DNA from: Xestospongia muta
Taxonomy: Eukaryota; Porifera; Demospongiae; Haplosclerida; Petrosiidae
Reading direction: 5' to 3'
Assembly (NCBI GenBank): GCA_963693285.1
Contig: OY848918.1
Location: forward strand, 2,549,501-2,613,500
DNA: 64,000 nucleotides
How positions within the stretch are numbered: position 1 is the stretch's first letter; every line of letters begins with the position of its first letter. The notes under the pieces are model-generated. The model had not been told where the DNA came from, did not search any database, and was given only the letters and a program-made list of their open reading frames with translations. Positions 1 to 20,916 of the stretch are shown here, piece after piece. Both the position numbers and the translations under genes were made by a program.

Positions 1-150
1 TTTTCAAGGAGACAACTATTTGGACTATCAAATGAAATGTGTTCCACAGGAACTAAATGTGAAGAGAGACACAAGTTGTGTAATGACAAGATATGAAACA
101 ATAACAAATCACATGACTTGTCACATGACAGGTCGGGTGATTATACTTAC

Positions 151-2016
151 TTGTTACAGATACAAACCAGGAAGGACTTTGAGTTATTTCAGTTCTACTA
201 TCGTTAATTAACACAAAATAGAACCCAGTAACATTCATTGTAACATTACGTATTGTTAATGATATCTAAATAAAACAAACATTATATTAACAACTTGTGG
301 TTGAAACAGGAGACCCTTATAACAGCAATAATATATACTACTATATTGGATATACAATGTTGTTATATTTAGTATAAATTAACCACAAAATGGATTCCAA
401 TCATACCATACATATTTTAATACTGACCACACACACACACACACACACAACACCAATGTGTACATAGGGTAATCATCATCTTACATCAATCCTTTCATCC
501 ATCCATTCATTACCTGATATATTTCATTGGCCACATCAATTAAAACAAGAGATGACATTTCAAAACTTGTATTATTGACAAAGTCTATTTCCATTGTTAT
601 ATTACTACGGTTAGTGAACATCCATTTAACTAAGGGTGAAAAATCAGATTGAAATGTTAAGTTGAGAGTAACATTGGTTCCAGGAGGTACAATGGTACGA
701 TTACCAGAGTGTGTAGTACCATCAGATGTAAAGGAGAACGCTCGAGGTGGAGCTATAATATAATGTATGGAGATTAGTGAACATAATATATTAACTAGTG
801 AATATGGATGGTAAGTGGGTCTATATATAGATATGGATGAATGGTGAATGGATAGATAGATTATATGGATGGACAGATGAATAGACAGACACAGAGGCAA
901 TGATCATTACAACATTAACACTTTATATAACAAACTTACCAGGTATTTGTACAGCCAGTGCCCATGATGTTGAATTAAAGTCCTCGTCAGTACTACCTTG
1001 CCATACACACTGATACACACCTGCTTCATTAGTTGTGAGGTTAGTTAAAGACAGTGTATTTGAATTAATGTTAAGTGGTCGGCCATTATGATACCACTTT
1101 AAACTAACATCAGTCCCTGTAGCTATACAAGTAAAGTTAATAGACTCATCTACAAATCTGTGGAATAAGACAGTGTTGTTGAGGGCATCTAATGGTACTT
1201 GAAGGACAGTTAGTGGCTCTATTAAAGAACAATATTAGCTATATATTATATTAGTAGTTAGTAGTATATAACTTACCTCTAATACTAATAGTGTAACGTA
1301 CTGTGACATCTGATGCTGTATTTGCTAGTCCACCTTGTCCCAGACGTATAATAATATTTTTATCTTTGTTATTGTTAAAAGAATTACCAACAGTACCAAA
1401 TGTATAAGATAAATCATTGTCAGAGAAACCACCAGTTACATCACTAAGAACTTGAGTATCTCCAGTTCCAGCCACTGACACTCCAATATAATAAAACTTT
1501 ACACTAGTTGCAGATGAGGAAAGAGTTTGGCTCTTAGGACGTCGATATGCCATGAAATTATTTGGAAAAGAATCTTTGAAATAAAAGATAAATTTAAACA
1601 ACAATTAAAATTTATTTTAACATAAAAGGTATACCATTTAGCAAAACACTAGTGTGGATGTATACATAATATTTGTTATATTTACTTACTGTTGGTGTTA
1701 TTCAATAAAGTGAACTCCACATCAGACATCACAGTCTCAAACAATCTAGCATTAGTAACTCCACATTTATATTTGATTGGATCACCATTATTAGTAATAT
1801 CAGTTGTATCAAGATTATAGATCACTAGATACTGTCCATCATCCAATAGATTGTATTTATCTGCTGGTGTACTAGTGTCAATGAGTGAATCATTTTTATA
1901 CCAAGATATATTAGGTGAGGGAGCAGCTGGTAAAACATTGCAAAATATAGCAACTGCTTCACCTTCTTTAACAAGAATTGTTCTGTTTGTATTATTATCA
2001 GATTGAAATCCATTGA

Positions 2017-2070
<54 letters not shown>

Positions 2071-3014
2071 ATTTATTTGTCCATCCATCATCATTCATCC
2101 ATTCACTCACATGTATATTGAACTAACACAGCTCTACTTCGTGCCACACCCAGTGAATTATTAGCAAGACAAAAATAAGGCAACCCCTCACGAGTAGCAT
2201 CCACGCCCTCAACAAAATCAATCATATTAAGTATTAATGTATTATTCTCCATAGGTTCAGTTGTATTATCAGGTACAGGTTCTCCCGCTCCATTCCCTCG
2301 ATACCAACTCAATTTACCCACACCAGTACATGTCAGTTGTAACACATAACTAGGAGAGACAACAACCATAGGAGAGAATGATGTAATGGTGGCAGATGGA
2401 AGAGTGATTTCTTCATCTATTAAGTAAGACCAGACAACGTCAATATTTGTATACATAACTACACTAATATTACAGTGTTAGCTTATTATGATACAACTAG
2501 TCACACACAAAAGATGAGGACACCATAACCAACCCTACACACACTCAGCAGATGGTTAGTGATATCTAGTTTGTGTGGGTAGTGGTGATCTGCCAGTAAC
2601 AGAGCATGAATACAATCACCTCTGTTAGTATAATATATGCACAAGGCTAGCATTAACACTAAAATAACTTCCCAGTCTACTTTAACTCGACAAACAAAGA
2701 AACACAGTAATTCTATCTCTTAAAAACAACACGCCAAAGCTTGTCTCGGCAAGTTCCATTCGGCGCACAGCTTCCTTCTCGCTCCCTATAAAGCAAATCG
2801 CCATTACTTACTATATTTACCCCCTAAAAACAGATACACACACTCGACAAGAGTCAAACAGTTAAGAAACACTTGTTTTCTTGCTATCTTTAAGAAGTTT
2901 ATGACCACCTCAAACTAAAAGCTACTATCAACAAATATACTCACCAATATGAGTACTCGATACACCAGTTATCAGGAATAGTACGCACACCAACAGACTC
3001 CATCTCCTCTCCAT
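151..3014 (-). CDS. Ig-superfamily receptor, 3' part outside window
   Basis: Seven exons were assembled by phase: 2945-3014, 2111-2416, 1690-2019, 1277-1573, 940-1218, 514-752 and 151-265; the gene continues past the left edge. Exon 1 encodes a signal peptide (MERRWSLLVCVLFLITGVSS). Exons 2, 3 and 5 each hold an Ig domain with the cysteine, tryptophan and Tyr-x-Cys pattern (for example LTCTG, LSWYRG, YFCLANN). Exon 4 encodes about 99 residues with no cysteine and is not a standard Ig domain. Exons 6 and 7 together make one more Ig-like domain, split by a 248-base intron. All junction phases agree. A second copy at 31569-33991 suggests that the missing downstream part carries another Ig domain, a membrane segment and a tyrosine tail. 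Inferred role: cell-surface recognition receptor. The start is chosen because the signal peptide follows it directly. Confidence 0.85.
2022..2068. repeat. (GA)n microsatellite at a 3' splice site
   Basis: A pure GA run lies directly against the acceptor of exon 3 of the minus-strand Ig gene. On the sense strand it is the CT polypyrimidine tract itself. The paralogue has a much longer run at 32583-32714. Confidence 0.95.
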
Positions 3015-3241
3015 ATTGTGACGATATCAAAAGTAAAGACAGCAATACAAACCAATAGCTTTGACTAGGAGTGAACACACACTCTGTTAACCTAATGTAG
3101 CGAGGAACTACAATCATTCAATAAACTCTAAGGTATTTCCTTTGATGTCACTCAAACCTCCTCCTCCTCCTACTACAGCAAGAATGTATCTAGCTAAACA
3201 ACTTATAAGCTAATCCGATTCGTACCTGAACTAAATCAGCG
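3015..3241. promoter_or_regulatory. bidirectional promoter between two Ig receptors
   Basis: Only 227 bases separate the start codons of two divergent receptor genes (minus start at 3014, plus start at 3242), so both promoters and 5' untranslated regions must share this interval. It contains a CTC-rich stretch near 3155-3175. No clear TATA box was found. Confidence 0.6.
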
Positions 3242-12044
<8,803 letters not shown>

Positions 12045-12559
12045 CACACTCATCACTCATTAATGCATTGTTATTATATGTAGTATAGAACAATACTTTG
12101 TATGTCTCCCTTTATTTTGAATATTTTTATTTTCTTAATTTTTATACAATTCACACAACCCAGTAATTCTAGTAGTATATTTTGTTGTCTTGATATATTT
12201 AAGAATAATTTGGATAATGGAGTTAGCTTGGAAGGGATATAAATGGTACATATTTATTACTAAGGTAACCATGGAGATAGTTTTAACAAGGAAACACTTA
12301 GTAATAATTTGTTAATTGCTAACATTTCCTAATTAGAGTAATTATGTGTAGTAATAGTAAATGTAAAAATTATTTAAACATAACAAAATTAATTAAAGAA
12401 TTTCATTTAATAATTAACTACTGTTATGAAGGAGTTATGTTATACATGTATCACAATTACATGTACAGAGAGAGAGAGAGAACGCTGATTATATTGTGAA
12501 CCATAAAAAATATCATAATCAATTGATGGGGGTGGAGACAAAGTGACATCAGGTGAGAG
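12045..12559. other. convergent intergenic interval
   Basis: This interval lies between the 3' ends of the plus-strand receptor and the minus-strand small membrane gene. It is AT-rich with a short GA run near 12471. Apart from presumed untranslated regions, nothing was recognised. Confidence 0.6.
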
Positions 12560-13445
12560 TTAAAATGTTGAAGTCGCTTCTGATGGATCAACGGCGATAG
12601 AGTCTTCGTTTACCGAGGTATCTGACATTGGATGACGAGGCATTTTAGTACCCCGTGGTAGAGTATCTGCACTTGGTTCAAAAGAGGAGGCGTTATACGT
12701 AGAACTGTTATATCCCGCTGATGATGTATGGGGTGTGGTACCCGTTGTTCCTGTATATCCAGTCGTTCCAACGCCACCACCTTGATAGTAACTGTCACCC
12801 TGTGGTCTGTTCTCTCGCCAAGAGTGGTATGCAGCAGAAACACCTACAAATAAGGGAGTTTAAATTGAGAGGGTTGTCATCAAGATATCATACCACAGTA
12901 AATTAGACATCCTAAAAACATGATGATACAGAGTCCTAATCCAGTAGGGACTCCGATAACTAGACTGAGATGTTCATCTAGCCATGACTGTTCCTCATCG
13001 GTAGGAGTAGACGAAGGAGAGAGAGAAGGAGAGGAAGCTATAAGAGAGAGTAACAATATCAATGCATAATCAAATGTGTCATCAACTAGAGGTACCAGTA
13101 ATACTGGCATCTATCATCTATACAGGATCATAAGGGTTATACTGAGGGAGGGTACCCAGTCTAACTAGCTACACAGTTATAAAATAAAATTACGAAATTC
13201 AAAATTACTCTTATTTTAAAGTAAGTGGAATAATCCATTATCTTCAATATAGTGCATTACTTGGTGTGACTTACATATCAATTCTACAGACGTACTGACT
13301 GTACTGCTTGGTATAGGATCAACAGCACCGACTGTAACAATGATTAGTAGAGACTAATAACACGATAGCTCGTATAGAACTTACCTAATAGTATCTGTAA
13401 ATGGCTACATATAAGGAGAGCCACCAATATAGAAAAGGCTAACAT
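12560..13445 (-). CDS. small single-pass membrane protein
   Basis: Four exons, phase-consistent, 181 residues: 13385-13445, 13275-13331, 12894-13037 and 12560-12843. Exon 1 is a signal peptide (MLAFSILVALLICSHL). A short Ser/Thr/Pro-rich, probably O-glycosylated ectodomain of about 45 residues follows. A membrane segment (VIGVPTGLGLCIIMFLGCLI) leads into a tail of about 100 residues rich in Gly, Thr, Ser and Tyr (for example GDSYYQGGG, AGYNSSTYN). No known domain was recognised. The layout resembles short type I adaptor proteins, but I cannot assign a family. Its start codon is 63 bases downstream of the LEO1 stop codon on the same strand. An acceptor-like TTTATTTAG sits a few bases before the ATG, so the 5' end may be spliced. 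Confidence 0.8.
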
Positions 13446-13508
13446 TTTGACTAAATAAAGTCACGCCCACATTGTTTTGATACATAAGAATTTAATCAAT
13501 TTAATTTG

Positions 13509-13560
13509 TTAAAAGTCACTCCCATCCTCTTCCTCTTCTTCGTCCTCCTCTTCCTCTTCC

Positions 13561-13622
<62 letters not shown>

Positions 13623-15021
13623 ATCATCACTCAACACTAACTTCCTTCCTTTCTTCTTAACAGATGAAGCTGTAAACACAAATCATGTGATGATCACATG
13701 ACAACATTGATATACACGACAACTTACTTCTCTTTTTAGGTGCTTGTTTCTTTCTTCCTCTACCCTATTAATTAATGATAAATAACTACATTAATTGATT
13801 AATTAATTACTTTTGATTTTACAGTTTCAACCTCTTCTTCACTTTCTTCCTATAATTAATAATGTAATAATGACATTGCATGACAGGGAATACCTCTTCT
13901 TCATACTCATTACGTCTACGAGATGAACGGGATCGTACTGATGACTTGATAGCTGATAAACTAACCATCTCATCCTAATCAATGACATCATCATTATGAC
14001 ATCATCATGACATCATTATTTATAATACCTCATCATCATCGTAATGGCCCTCTAAATATGATGCTGTTAGTCCCTTTTGTGAAAAACGTTCTTTAATTCG
14101 TCGTTTTTGACTTTGTAATTTCATAGATGCTCTTAATCTTTGCTCCTCCTCCTGTTAATTAATGATAGTTAATTTACATGGATAATATTTATTAATATTA
14201 CATAACCTTTATCATTTCAGAACGACGAGACTCTGGATCTTTCTCTACAACTGGTAACACTCGTATTTTCTACAAGAAATCATAATCCATAATATAATAT
14301 ACTACAATATACTACAATATACTACAATATACTACAATATACTACAATATACTATAATATACTATAACATACTACAATATACTATAATATACTATAATAT
14401 ACTACAATATACTATAATATACTACAATATACTATAATATACTACAATATACTACAATATACTATAATATACTATAATATACTACAATATACTACAATAT
14501 ACTATAATATACTATAATATACTACAATATACTATAATATACTACAATATACTACAATATACTATAATATACTATAATATACTACAATATACTACAATAT
14601 ACTATAATATACTATAATATACTACAATATACTACAATATACTATAATATACTACAATATACTACAATATACTACAATATACTATAATATACTATAATAT
14701 ACTACAATATGTATACACATGTACATGCACTATACAAGTATATTATACATGTATATTATTATAACCTGTGCTTTAGAGAACCTATCAGCAATAGATAGAG
14801 TCATTTTTCGATGAGTCTGACTGTCAGTGGAATGTGGTCTGAATGTAATTTTATTTTTAAATACTGCCTGTCCTTGTAAACCAGAGCCTGAAATTTATCG
14901 TAATATAGTTGGAAAGATATTAGACCACACCCACCTTGCCGCACAAATAAATGACTATATTCTTTTTGTAATGGTTGTCGATGAATATCGAATATTTCAC
15001 TTCCCAAATATAATGACATAC

Positions 15022-15109
<88 letters not shown>

Positions 15110-16145
15110 AGAGCCACACCCAATGACCACACCCACCTTCCATCAGTCCAATGAACAATTCTTGCATTACTTTCTTTGACATCCTCACCATCTTCATTCT
15201 GATAACGACGCCATCTTATTGTATTCTCTACTTTTAGTTTTAATCTAGCACGACCATCTTCATCAAGTATATCTCCTTCATCTTCAATCTCATCTTCATA
15301 AGATACAGGATCAAATGGTCTAAAGGGTGGAGCTTAAAAAAGACCACACCTATATTATTAATACCTTGTCTCTATTGAGAGGAAGTTTGGTAGCTTAACA
15401 AAATGTAAGTCGCTACCAAGTGTAGCTACACAACGAGGGATTTCTACCTCAATACGTGGTACATCCATGTCCTCTTCTTCAGGACGTTGTTCCTGTTGGG
15501 GGTGTGACTCCTGAGAGGCTTCTCCCTCGTCATCAGATCTAAGACCACGTACAGGTATATACATGTATTGATAAACTTACGATGATACATCAACTTCTTC
15601 TCCAAATATGTCTTTAACAGCTTCTGTCTCAGTGGTTGGGGGAGGGGTCTCACTTTGTTGCTTAGCAACACCATTTTCCTCTCCTTTGTCCACTTCTTTA
15701 TCACTACCTGAACTAGATCTAAGAGAAAAAATTAAGCTTCTGACCACACCCACTTACTCTGAGGAGGTATCAGCACCAAAAAGGTCTTGAGTGTTAGGGA
15801 ACTGACTATCAGTTATCGGAGGAAAGCCTTCTCCGTCTTGAGAGGTTTGACTTGAAGGTTCTTCATTTTTATTTGGTTCTTTTGTTTGTTCGTCTTGTTC
15901 ACCTAATTTGTTATTATGTAATTAATTCATTATTTAAATATGAAAACGTGCCAAATAAAAGTAGCACTTACTTGATGAGGATGTTCCTGAACTACTGCTA
16001 GAGTCAGAACCACGCCTAGTTTTACTGGACTTATCGTTTGGGATCTACAGACACATGTATCAAATAAAACGTGGTCAGTTATTCTTACCTCATCATCACT
16101 GCTGTCTTCTTCAACACTACTCTCACCAAACAAATCCTTCTCCAT
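13509..16145 (-). CDS. LEO1: RNA polymerase-associated protein LEO1 (Paf1 complex)
   Basis: Fourteen exons, phase-consistent, about 493 residues: 16089-16145, 15972-16044, 15758-15902, 15581-15718, 15365-15538, 15137-15319, 14935-15020, 14766-14887, 14207-14269, 14029-14151, 13894-13974, 13811-13849, 13728-13764 and 13509-13669. The acidic, Ser-rich N-terminus leads to the conserved core: [91 protein letters not shown], then GLTASYLE and VSLSAIKS. The C-terminus ends in a long Glu run encoded by the CTC/CTT tract at 13515-13635. LEO1 is a nuclear Paf1-complex subunit that acts in transcription elongation and histone modification. The conserved motifs make the call secure. Two introns contain striking repeats (14286-14709 and 15023-15107). 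Confidence 0.97.
14286..14709. repeat. 10-base tandem array ACTACAATAT / ACTATAATAT
   Basis: About 42 near-perfect 10-base units differ at one site (C or T) and are arranged in larger recurring blocks. They fill most of the LEO1 intron between exons 8 and 9. On the sense strand each unit reads as TATTGTAG or TATTATAG, which resembles a 3' splice site. Confidence 0.97.
15023..15107. repeat. (GA)n microsatellite abutting the LEO1 exon 7 acceptor
   Basis: About 85 bases of GA. On the sense strand this is a CT tract that runs directly into the CTAG acceptor of exon 7, so it serves as the polypyrimidine tract. Confidence 0.96.
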
Positions 16146-16220
16146 GTCTTACACGTGTGACCACACCTCCTAACCACACCCATTAATTCAAATTACCTCA
16201 TCAGGAAAAGAACAGTAAAG
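16146..16220. promoter_or_regulatory. 75-base bidirectional promoter, LEO1/SRPRA
   Basis: The two divergent start codons are 75 bases apart. The interval contains a palindromic E-box CACGTG (16152-16157) and two ACCACACC boxes. Both genes are housekeeping genes, which suits a shared constitutive promoter. One or both transcripts probably begin inside the other's first exon or have very short leaders. Confidence 0.7.
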
Positions 16221-19200
16221 ATGTTGGACCTCTTTACTATTTTTACTAAAGGCGGTATAGTCCTTTGGTATTTTCAAGGTACTGCGCTCTCTCTAACACC
16301 AGCTGTCAATGCTCTAGTCAAGACAGTACTACTTCAGGTATGAAGTAGTAGATGTATTATGATCTATCATTTTATTGTACCTTCCATTACAGGAGAGAGG
16401 AGGGATGGACGTTTTCAATCATGAGTCATTGAAACTTCAATTTAAATTAGACAATGAATTTGAACTAGTCTTTGTGGTAAGACCAATGGATAAATAGATA
16501 TATAGATGGACAGATGGTATGTATGAATGGACAAACAAACACACTAATGGATAGCCAGTGATAAACACAATCATTATCATTGTTATTGTTGCTAGGTTGT
16601 TTATCAGCGTATTCTTCAGCTGTCGTATGTTGATAAGTTGCTTGAACAAGTCCATCTGGCTTTTCGAGATCGTTACAAGAATGATCTCACAAAGGGATCA
16701 CTAGCTCCATCAATGTACACCAATTTTGGTGACATTTTCAAAGTAAATACAGTCACATGACCCTCACATGACTTTCACATGTTCATCAGAAAATGCTGGG
16801 TCATTTAGAGGAGGCAGACAAACTTACTAAACAGCGACCACGTGCTATGAAAACATGGGAAGAGTCTTCTCGTAAGAAGAACAAAGTACTCATACAGCCT
16901 GAGAAAAATGATATTGCTGAGAGTAGGAGTGGTCGTTCACAACAAGCTAACAAACAAGATGTGGAAGAGGAAGAACAAGGTAATAACAATCATGTAAAAC
17001 GTGTTTGACTGGTTTCCTTAGAGGATACTCAATTATTAGAGGACAGTATTACCACTGTTAATGGAACAGGAGAGACAGTTACTAACTCACTAACTAATAA
17101 TGCTAAGATCAAGAAACTAATAGCTGCAAAAAATCGCAAAACTGGATCAACCAAGAGCAAAAAGTGTGTGTGTGTGTCTTAACAAATGTAGTATTGTAAT
17201 ATCTATTATTTTATTAATATCTTAATTGTTTTATTGTAGACCAGCTAAGTCTACTGCTCCATCCACTACTAGCACTGCTAAACCAAAGAAGGAGGATCGT
17301 CAATGGGTGGGCGTGGTCAGAAGAAATGACGCTAAAGATTTGGATTATTCAGGTGCTTCCCCTCCCCTCTCTGATGTACATGATCATGATGAAGATATGG
17401 ACGTATGTTGTTCACATGATAGTCATGTGATATATTGTAATGAACTATTTTTATAGCTTTCCTTGAAGGGAAGTATGATAGGACAACTTCAACCAGTTAA
17501 AGACTCAGAGACTAAGGAGACTGCTACTACTCCAGAGTATGTGCTTATAATAGTACCCTGTGCTTATAATAAGTAGATAAAAGTACACTGTGTTTATAGT
17601 ACATGTGTCATGTACCATGTGCTTATAATAGATAGTTTATAGTACCCTGTGCTTATAATACATATATCATATCTTATTGTTATAATAGATAATACGGTGT
17701 TATTAGCCTGTCCTTATAATAGTACTTTGTGCTTATAATATTAATCTGTGCTTATAGTTTCTGTTCTAATATATAGAGCTCAACAGAACAGTAGTGGAGG
17801 TGTGTTCTCATTCTTTAAATCTCTAACAGCTGGACGTACAATTACTGTTGAGATCATGGCGCCTGTTATGGAGAAAATGAAGGAACATCTTATTAGTATG
17901 TATAGTGGGTGTGGTCAATGATGTCATTATTTCACTATATCTAGCTAAAAATGTTGCTGCTGAAATTGCTGATAAATTGTGTGACTCTGTGACAGCTAAA
18001 TTGGCTGGAAAAACTATTGGAACTTTTAGCGGTAAAATATCATTGTAACCATGGCAACATTTTAGTTACAATGATGTAGGGATTCAATCTACTGTTCGTT
18101 CAAGTATGGAAGAAGCACTTGTTCAAATCTTGTCTCCTAAACGTCGTATTGATGTCCTCCAGGATGCCATGAAATGTAGAGAAGAAGGTCGTCCATTTGT
18201 AGTGACATTTTGTGGTGTGAATGGAGTAGGAAAATCTACTAACCTTGCCAAGGTAAATGGATGTATAGGATAGACAAATGGATATATAGATAGCTCAATA
18301 AATGGATACATAAATAAATAATATAATTATTTTCAGATTTGTTTCTGGTTATTGGAAAATGGTCTTCGTGTTTTAATTGCTGGGTGTGACACCTTTCGTT
18401 CAGGAGCAGTTGAACAATTGAAGACCCACACTCGTCATCTGTCATCTCTTCACCCATCTGAGAGAGATGGAGGACCTCCACGTGTGATGTTATTTGAACG
18501 TGGGTATGGTAAGGATGCAGCTGGTATTTGTATGGAAGCTGTTAACTTTGGTAAGTCATTATTATAGAAGAGAGTAATATTATATTATATATAATAGCTC
18601 AACAACAAAAGTTTAATGTAGTATTGGTTGATACAGCTGGTAGAATGCAGGACAATGAACCACTCATGATCTCTTTGGCTAAGGTTCATATTTACATTAT
18701 AATTACATATAAATCCATTGTTCATAACATTTATTAATATATCTCTAATTAGTCTCATTCCCAGACTGAAGGACTGGCTACTTCAGTAGGTCTGGGAATG
18801 AGACTAATCTTTACTCTGTCTTTATTAATCATTGATCATTTATACAGTTAATTCACTTATTAATTTTGTCCATTTAATTCTAGCTTATACGTGTCAATTC
18901 TCCTGATCTTGTATTATTTGTGGGTGAGGCTTTAGTTGGCAATGAAGCAGTTGATCAGTTAGTCAAGTTCAATCGAGCTCTCATAGATTATGCTGATAGT
19001 AATGATCAGAACCCACGTGGTATTGATGGGATTGTCCTCACTAAATTTGATACCATTGATGATAAGGTACATGTATGACTAATTAAGGTGATCCTCTATC
19101 TGACTCCACCCCCTCCCTCCAGGTTGGTGCTGCTATTAGTATGACCTATACTACTGGTCAACCAATAGTATTTGTTGGTACTGGACAAACTTATCAAGAT

Positions 19201-19248
19201 TTGCGTACACTAAATGTACAAGCTGTTGTCTCATCTTTGTTAAAATGA
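16221..19248 (+). CDS. SRPRA: signal recognition particle receptor alpha (docking protein)
   Basis: Fourteen exons, phase-consistent, 636 residues: 16221-16337, 16393-16476, 16596-16742, 16790-16979, 17022-17163, 17240-17402, 17457-17536, 17777-17895, 17945-18031, 18080-18252, 18337-18550, 18598-18683, 18884-19066 and 19123-19248. The N-terminal SRX domain starts [20 protein letters not shown] and has LLQERGG and [11 protein letters not shown] charged linker follows, then the NG GTPase domain. P-loop GVNGVGKST, then [21 protein letters not shown], switch DTAGRMQDN and the base-recognition TKFD are all present, as is the terminal [11 protein letters not shown]. It docks ribosome-SRP complexes at the ER membrane through SRP receptor beta. 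The length matches the animal family. The last exon has been copied elsewhere in the window as pseudogene fragments. Confidence 0.98.
17540..17765. repeat. intronic repeat of GTGCTTATAATAGTACCCT-like units
   Basis: Degenerate tandem copies of about 25-35 bases fill the SRPRA intron between exons 7 and 8. Confidence 0.85.
18748..18808. repeat. 61-base hairpin (MITE-like palindrome)
   Basis: The arms read ATTAGTCTCATTCCCAGAC and its complement, with a short central spacer, inside the SRPRA intron between exons 12 and 13. It is short and isolated, and is probably the remnant of a terminal-inverted-repeat element. Confidence 0.85.
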
Positions 19249-19389
19249 AGACAAGTGTGATAACTGGACAAAGCATTTCATTTGATTTCAAGAATATAAT
19301 TATATTAATTTTAAACAATAAAGACAAAAATATGACTCCACATATTATGATTGCAAAAATAAGTTGTTTATAATACAAGATAAATAATA

Positions 19390-19470
19390 ATATTGCAAGA
19401 TATTGCTATCTTCTATCTTAGCTCTAATGTGACTGCTAAGATCTGCTGCTTGTAGCTCAAACTGAAGATA
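19390..19470 (-). pseudogene. relict of a second death-domain exon
   Basis: The text follows the start of the terminal death-domain exon of the fusion gene (21130-21215), including GCTAAGATAGAAGAT and the GCAGATCTTA region, but breaks off. It shows that the adjacent short death-domain gene once had, or was copied with, the second death domain. Confidence 0.65.
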
Positions 19471-19601
19471 AGATAAAATGGATAGATGAATATGGATGGA
19501 TGGATGGACAGCAGATAGATGAATGGATTAATAAGTGGATGGATGAATGGACTGTATTTTTGAAAATGAGTTTAAAAGTCATACACTGATACTTAAATAC
19601 C

Positions 19602-20737
19602 TTATGACTCCTCTGGTATTTGTAGCTTTTGTGGCGAAATGAAAGAAACATCAAGTTCAGTCATCTCATTTTCGTGATAATCTTCAGTTAAAGGTTCCAA
19701 AGATTCTTTTGTATGAGACAGTAAATAAAAGTTAACAAAATATGTCATTTGTGTCTTAAAATTAATTTTACTGTAAGTTCCATGTAGTAGGCTCTTCATT
19801 ATGGCAGCAGTTTCTTTCAAGTACTCATCTTCTGTACTTATTTGTACTTCAGAAATCTTTAGTAATATCTGCTCTGATTCTTTACTGAGCTGTATCTGTC
19901 TGTGTAACTCAGTTACTACTTTACTGTCTTTTTGGTAAACTGAATAACAAAAGTGTTGTAGTGATAGCATTGTATACATCTTTGGTGATCAACTGGTGAG
20001 TAAATAACTTATTGATTATTCGGTCAAAACTGACTTCTGATCCAATTGCTTTACACGAGTCTTCAAAATAACCTTGAAACAATTCTGATGGGTCAGGTTT
20101 TTCTATTTTAAGAAGGATGATATTTTGTATTAGTCTGGCTAAGTTAAAGCTAGATGCATTAACATTATAAAGCTATAAGTAAACTTACTAGTGATAGACT
20201 GAAAAATTAAATGTTCTTGTGCTTGTAGTTCTGGTGTATTAGTGAAATAGTTCTTAATATGGTCTGGTAAATCTTTTCTACCAATAATATTAAGAGCAAT
20301 TGCTATTGGTTCCCAAGAAGCTGACATGTTACGTGACCTCCATAGAAGTATGACTTCTCTACCACATTCAAGAGATCCACTATATTTCATTGCTATGTTA
20401 TGAAGATCACCAACAGTAAGTCCTAGTTTAAGACCAAATACAAACCATTGATGACCAATGCCCGTTGAATCAGTTTTACTTTCTAATACACATATAATGT
20501 CAACAATGAGTGGATTTGTATCTGAAAAAAGAGATATATGCTCTAAAACATTTCTAAATATTAGTTACCTTTAGAAATGATGTTCAAATCAATTGTTGAA
20601 GAATCAAGTGAACTGTCAGATAATGGAGGAGTGGTCCACAACACAATAGTGCCCAACTTAACTTGTTTACCTGCTCTTTTATATTTACTGCAAATTTTGT
20701 CACAAAGCACTTGTGAATCAAGATATTGCTTATTCAT
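19602..20737 (-). CDS. truncated paralogue with one death domain
   Basis: Exons 20569-20737 and 20189-20521 are clear and phase-consistent. The first starts at an ATG with a unique leader, then joins a Ser-rich stretch shared with exon 13 of the neighbouring fusion gene. The second encodes a death domain nearly identical to that gene's (KYSGSLECGREVILLWRSRN, IGRKDLPDHIKNYF). A third exon from 20138 encodes a helical CARD-like region (LFQGYFEDSC...LITKDVYN). Its frame must shift by one base near 19950 to continue into the open frame ending at 19602 (VVTELHRQIQLS). Either a tiny intron is missed or the copy is damaged. It lacks the kinase and ZU5 parts. Inferred role, if expressed: death-domain-only regulator of its neighbour. 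Confidence 0.6.
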
Positions 20738-20916
20738 TATAAGTCATGAATGAAGTTTAAGATGAACTTTATTATCGCTAATAGTACAACACAGTATGAA
20801 ATAATTATTAATTAAAAATGTCCAGTTTGACAATATCACTATTGAACAACAAATACATAATTAGTAACTATTACTGTCAACATACTACTATATATTAACA
20901 AACAAGACAGTTGTTC

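Noticed and set aside
15608..15790. Plus-strand ORFs within LEO1
   Set aside because: They are antisense to well-conserved LEO1 exons.
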